NCBI GenBank assembly: GCA_947174085.1
Contig: CAMWHN010000162.1
Coordinates: 1 to 5,243, forward strand
DNA: 5,243 nt
DNA from: an uncultured Ruminococcus sp.
GTDB taxonomy: Bacteria; Bacillota; Clostridia; Oscillospirales; Ruminococcaceae
Direction: 5' to 3'
In this document: positions 3,347 to 5,243 of the stretch, one piece after another
How positions within the stretch are numbered: the stretch's first letter is position 1
Layout: each line of letters begins with the position of its first letter
The notes under the pieces: generated by a model
Databases searched by the model: none
Told to the model about the DNA's origin: nothing
What the model saw: the letters and a program-made list of their open reading frames with translations, nothing else
Program-made: the position numbers and the translations under genes

Positions 3347-5243
3347 ATGGATTTTCAAGAAAATACAAAACAAATTAAAAATATTGCAGTTGTCGTAGCG
3401 GGAATTGATGAAGAATATCAAAATAGCATTTTGGAAGGAATTATTGACTGTGCAAAAATACATCATGCAAATATTTCTTGTTTCTCGTCATTTAGCGGTG
3501 TCATTGCAAATGCATATTACGACACAGGAGAATATAATATTTATGAATTGGTTAATGAAAATAAATTTGATGCTATGATTTTAATGACAAATACAATTGG
3601 AAATCTTGAAGAAAGAAATAAAATTATTGCCAGAGCAAAAGCTTCTGGTATGCCTGTTGTAGTATTAGACGGTGAAAATGATGCAGATTTTTATCATGTC
3701 AGAATTAATAATACAAAAGCAATGCGTGAAATTGTATCTCATGTGATTACAGAACATGAAGCAAAACAAATTTGTTTCGTGTCAGGACCTTTGGCAAATC
3801 CTGAAGCAAGAGCGAGATACCAAGCTTTTTTGGAAGTCATGCAGGAACATCAGCTCCCTGTTGCAGAAAATCAAATTTATTTTGGAGAGTTTCGGGCAAT
3901 TGACGGAAAAAAAGCAGTAAAATTTTTCAGGAATGCTGGAATTTCAACACCAGATGCGATTATCTGTGCAAATGATGCTATGGCTCTTGCAGTTATTGCA
4001 GAATTAGAAAAATATAATATTTCTGTACCAGATAATATTATTGTCACTGGTTTTGATAATACATATAATGCAAGACATTATTGTCCGGCTCTGACAACAG
4101 TGACAAGACCTTTGAACGAAGCAGGGTATAAATCTTGTGAATTGCTGTTGCATGTGCTAGATGCGCCAGAAGAATCTATAGAAAAAACTGTAATATTAGA
4201 CGCATATCCGGTATTTGCTGAAAGTTGTGGCTGTTGCAAAGAAGTTTCAGAAAATATTCGGGAATATAAAAAAAGTGCATTTCAGTTAATTGATAATTGC
4301 AGAAGTAATATTTTATTATTAAATCGTCTTAATTCTGAATTGTCTGCAACAGAAACAATGGAGGAAAGTTTTAAAGTAATTCAAAATTTTATGGGTGAAT
4401 TAGATTGTGAACAGTTTAGTATTTGCCTTTGTTCAGAATGGGAGGGTGTGTTCCGGAATTTAAATTATCACAATGCAGAGGGAGAGTATCGTATTCATGG
4501 CTATACGAAACATATGAGTGCGCCTTTAATTTGGAATAAAGGTAATTTTAATACTGTCAAAAGATTCAGAAGTGCAGATATGTTTCCTGTACCGTTAGAA
4601 ACAGGTGGTAATATTAGTTATTTTCTGCCGTTGCATTTTCGGGAAAGATGTCTGGGCTATTATGTAATTACAAATAGTGATTTTCCAATTAAAAGTATGC
4701 TCTGTCATTCGTTTATGCTAAGTATTAGTAATTCGATTGAGAATATCAGAAAATTAATTTATTTAAACCGTGCAGTTTACGAATTAGATAAATTATATAC
4801 ATTGGATCAAATGTGTGGGGTCTATAATCGTACAGGCTTTATTCGTATCACAGCAGAGCTTTTGAAACGCTGTCAAAAAGAGAACCGTTCTATTATGATT
4901 ACTTTTATTGATATGGACGGTTTAAAATTTATTAATGATAATTACGGACACAAAGAGGGTGATTTTGCTTTGCAAAGATTGTCTTCTGTAATTAAAGAAT
5001 GCTGTGGCAGCGGTATTTGTGCAAGATTCGGCGGTGATGAATTTATTGTATTTAATGCTGACGCTGATGAAGATGATATGGAAAAATTAGAAAGTGATTT
5101 CCAGAAAAAGCTGAAAGAAGTAAATTCTATTTTGATGAAGCCTTATGAAATTGATGCTAGTATTGGCACAATCGTTGCACAAGTCACACCAAAAGATAAA
5201 TTATTTGAGCTTGTCAAACAGGCTGATGCTATCATGTATGAAC
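3347..5243 (+). CDS. cytoplasmic LacI-type binding domain / GGDEF diguanylate cyclase (3' end outside window)
   Basis: The gene runs off the right edge with 632 codons visible; the closing ADAIMYE pattern suggests few residues are missing. Residues about 12-290 form a LacI/ribose-binding-protein-like sensor (IAVVVAGIDEEYQ at the start, ICANDAMA 206-213, TGFDN 234-238, and an ESCGCC hinge at 292-297) without a helix-turn-helix, signal peptide or membrane segment. Residues about 300-480 are a helical linker and a GAF-like region ending in a helix. The GGDEF domain starts near 485 (LDQMCGVYNRTGF), with metal-binding D522 in IDMDGLKFIND, then NYGHKEGD, and an intact GGDEF at 562-566. It should join two GTP into c-di-GMP, with activity set by ligand binding. 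The I-site RxxD is missing (C553 and G556 stand there). GGTGG (3336-3340), six bases before the ATG, together with AAAGGA, supports the start. The ligand is unknown; a sugar or nucleoside is a guess from the family. Confidence 0.92.
   Translation, partial: MDFQENTKQIKNIAVVVAGIDEEYQNSILEGIIDCAKIHHANISCFSSFSGVIANAYYDTGEYNIYELVNENKFDAMILMTNTIGNLEERNKIIARAKASGMPVVVLDGENDADFYHVRINNTKAMREIVSHVITEHEAKQICFVSGPLANPEARARYQAFLEVMQEHQLPVAENQIYFGEFRAIDGKKAVKFFRNAGISTPDAIICANDAMALAVIAELEKYNISVPDNIIVTGFDNTYNARHYCPALTTVTRPLNEAGYKSCELLLHVLDAPEESIEKTVILDAYPVFAESCGCCKEVSENIREYKKSAFQLIDNCRSNILLLNRLNSELSATETMEESFKVIQNFMGELDCEQFSICLCSEWEGVFRNLNYHNAEGEYRIHGYTKHMSAPLIWNKGNFNTVKRFRSADMFPVPLETGGNISYFLPLHFRERCLGYYVITNSDFPIKSMLCHSFMLSISNSIENIRKLIYLNRAVYELDKLYTLDQMCGVYNRTGFIRITAELLKRCQKENRSIMITFIDMDGLKFINDNYGHKEGDFALQRLSSVIKECCGSGICARFGGDEFIVFNADADEDDMEKLESDFQKKLKEVNSILMKPYEIDASIGTIVAQVTPKDKLFELVKQADAIMYE

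Noticed and set aside
3269..3466. 65-codon minus-strand frame
   Set aside because: It lies opposite the promoter, leader and first codons of the sensor cyclase; its lysine and phenylalanine runs come from A/T tracts.
1..5243. CRISPR array or other tandem repeat array
   Set aside because: No regularly spaced direct repeats were seen on either strand; recurring CTGAA words in 391-538 are short and irregular.

Overview
This AT-rich window looks like the chromosome of a low-GC, spore-forming member of Bacillota, most likely class Clostridia. The grounds are a complete cotJABC spore-coat operon, SigA-type promoters with AAAGGA or GGAGG ribosome sites, a CCA-encoding tRNA-Trp, and a cytoplasmic binding-protein/GGDEF fusion of a kind I associate with gut and rumen Clostridia. 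The genus cannot be fixed from the sequence; a Ruminococcus-like organism is a guess.

Layout. (1) Bases 35-361 hold the 3' part of a broken IS630-family transposase with the last two acidic residues of a DD34E triad. (2) Bases 362-542 hold no gene, only weak hairpins and an isolated tRNA T-arm-like motif. (3) tRNA-Trp is on the minus strand at 600-675, with a consensus promoter, an A/T-tract UP-like element and one or two terminators. (4) A divergent SigA promoter drives a COG0523 (CobW-type) P-loop GTPase at 886-1866, which ends in a strong hairpin terminator. (5) The cotJA-cotJB-cotJC operon lies on the minus strand (3124 down to 1955) and converges on that same terminator, which works on paper in both directions. 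(6) A 222-base divergent region carries a sporulation-type promoter candidate and a 10-bp-arm inverted repeat for cotJ, plus a strong SigA promoter for the rightmost gene. (7) From 3347 to beyond the right edge runs a soluble diguanylate cyclase: LacI-type ligand-binding domain, GAF-like linker region, then a catalytically intact GGDEF domain without an I-site.

How they work together. The cotJ genes are one translationally coupled unit that builds part of the inner spore coat, including a Mn-catalase-like protein. The COG0523 protein probably handles a transition metal, and the GGDEF protein probably converts binding of a small cytoplasmic ligand into a c-di-GMP signal. I see no direct evidence that these three modules act in one pathway; each has its own promoter. 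The points most worth a second look are the variant metal and nucleotide motifs of the COG0523 protein, the Cys/His-rich tail of CotJC, the inverted repeat at the predicted 5' end of the cotJ message, and the cytoplasmic sensor cyclase.
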